Position numbers and translations under genes: made by a program. From NCBI RefSeq assembly GCF_020511115.1, contig NZ_JAJAVH010000004.1, positions 62,001 through 126,000 on the forward strand: DNA of 64,000 nt, given 5' to 3'. Source of the DNA: Luteimonas panaciterrae. Lineage in GTDB: Bacteria > Pseudomonadota > Gammaproteobacteria > Xanthomonadales > Xanthomonadaceae. The first letter of the stretch is position 1. Each line of letters opens with the position of its first letter. Below, piece after piece: positions 63,141 to 64,000 of the stretch. The notes beneath the pieces were generated by a model. That model was not told the DNA's origin, did not search any database, and saw only the letters and a program-made list of their open reading frames with translations.

Positions 63141-64000
63141 ATGACCACGCCACGAATTCCGCGTCGTTCCCTGCGCTTTTCCCTGCTTGCCTTCGGTCTG
63201 CTGCTTTCGCTGCAGGCCGCCGCCGAATCGACCACTATCGAGTCCGCCGCCGATGACGCTGCGGACAAACGTCCGGACGCCAAGACGCTCGACGCCGTCC
63301 AGGTGCGCGGCGAAGCCGAAGGCTATACCGTCGAGCGCACCAGCGCCGGCACCAAGACCAATACGCCGCTCAACGAAGTGCCGCAGGCGATCAGCGTGAT
63401 CACCGCGACGCAGATTCGCGACCAGAACGCGCAGAACCTGCAGGAAGTGCTGCGCTACAGCGCCGGTGTGCGCACCGATCAATATGGGCTGGACAATCGC
63501 GGCGACTGGTTCGCGCTGCGCGGCGGCAGTTCCGGCACCACGTTGCTCGATGGCATGCGCCTGCCGTTGACTGGCTACTACGGCGTGATCCGCGAGGAGC
63601 CTTATGCCTTCGAACGCATCGAGGTCATGCATGGGCCATCCTCGGTGATGGCGGGGCAGACCGCGCCGGGCGGTGTGGTCAATCTCGTCCACAAGCGGCC
63701 GCAGGCGGAGGCTTCGCACGAGATCGCGGTGCAGGTGGGGAGCGATGAGCGTCGCCAGATCGCGGCCGATCTGACCGGTCCCGCGAATGCCGATGGCACG
63801 CTGCTGTACCGCCTCGTCGCGCTCGCGCGCGACAACGAAACGCAGGTCGAATATGCGGACGATCATCGCCGTTACATCGCCCCTTCGCTGACGTGGATTC
63901 CGAACGATGCGAACACGCTGACCGTCTATCTCGAATACCAGAAGGACCTCAATCGCAACACCAACGGGTTCTTCCCGATCGTGGGCACGCTGTATCCCTC
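63141..64000 (+). CDS. TonB-dependent siderophore receptor, N-terminal part
   Basis: The frame is open from the ATG at 63141 to the right edge (286 residues seen). A signal peptide (FSLLAFGLLLSLQAAA) is followed by a TonB-box-like stretch (KTLDAVQVRGE). The plug domain shows TPLNEVPQAISVITATQIRD, NLQEVLRYSAGVRTD, LRGGSSGTTLLDGMRLPLTG, ERIEVMHGPSSVMAGQTAPG and GVVNLVHKRP, the wording of siderophore receptors of the FhuA/FpvA group. Barrel strands then begin. It imports an iron-siderophore complex across the outer membrane with TonB energy. No Fur box was recognised in 62982-63140. Confidence 0.93.
   Translation, partial: MTTPRIPRRSLRFSLLAFGLLLSLQAAAESTTIESAADDAADKRPDAKTLDAVQVRGEAEGYTVERTSAGTKTNTPLNEVPQAISVITATQIRDQNAQNLQEVLRYSAGVRTDQYGLDNRGDWFALRGGSSGTTLLDGMRLPLTGYYGVIREEPYAFERIEVMHGPSSVMAGQTAPGGVVNLVHKRPQAEASHEIAVQVGSDERRQIAADLTGPANADGTLLYRLVALARDNETQVEYADDHRRYIAPSLTWIPNDANTLTVYLEYQKDLNRNTNGFFPIVGTLYP

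Overview
The window is about 65% GC and codes densely on both strands. It looks like a chromosome segment of a gammaproteobacterium of the Lysobacterales (Xanthomonadales), most likely Lysobacteraceae or Rhodanobacteraceae. The signs are a FFLEELY-motif protein, a transmembrane repetitive protein beside nfuA, a serC-pheA-hisC-aroA operon, xanthan-type (Gum-like) export genes, two granule-associated proteins and dispersed GTCATCCC-type repeats. This placement is inferred from gene content; no rRNA lies in the window.

Layout. Bases 1-4338 (minus strand) hold a colicin V-type secretion pair, a C39-peptidase ABC exporter cut by the left edge and its HlyD/CvaA partner. Upstream, behind a terminator, are a secreted matrixin-like protease and a secreted protein of unknown function. 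Bases 4518-9348 hold a DUF1993 protein, an FMN/Fe-S glutamate-synthase-like oxidoreductase, a lipoprotein sugar dehydrogenase and a secreted HEFGH protein. A tRNA-Val and a TPR protein follow.

Bases 11015-18206 form a storage-lipid neighbourhood: two phasin-like proteins, a TetR regulator, an acyl-CoA-binding protein, a two-domain fatty acyl reductase of the Marinobacter type, a patatin-like lipase, a FFLEELY protein and a polyhydroxyalkanoate-system protein. A repeat-rich gap of about 620 bp interrupts it. Bases 18320-20783 carry an FHA protein and the msrPQ methionine sulfoxide repair pair.

Bases 21086-25899 are the overlapping serC-pheA-hisC-aroA operon for serine and aromatic amino acids. 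Two TonB genes, serS, a divergent azoR/LysR pair and a tRNA-Ser follow.

Bases 32118-50213 are an exopolysaccharide locus. The plus-strand operon encodes a GumD/WcaJ-like initiating transferase, a Wza/GumB-like export protein, a Wzz/GumC-like co-polymerase, a GH5 cellulase-like enzyme, a putative polymerase, two GT4 glycosyltransferases, an acyltransferase and GalE. It also encodes the most unusual protein of the window: a GT26 glycosyltransferase fused to two STAS domains and a tyrosine-kinase-like domain that has lost its P-loop lysine. A converging minus-strand group encodes the Wzx flippase, a JmjC/cupin-like protein and a FemAB/GNAT-type acyltransferase.

The rest is mostly housekeeping: a methyltransferase, an SDR/TetR pair, a ZIP transporter, a GacA-like response regulator, RNase E divergent from RluC, pterin carbinolamine dehydratase, NfuA, further TonB-like proteins, and a TonB-dependent siderophore receptor cut by the right edge.
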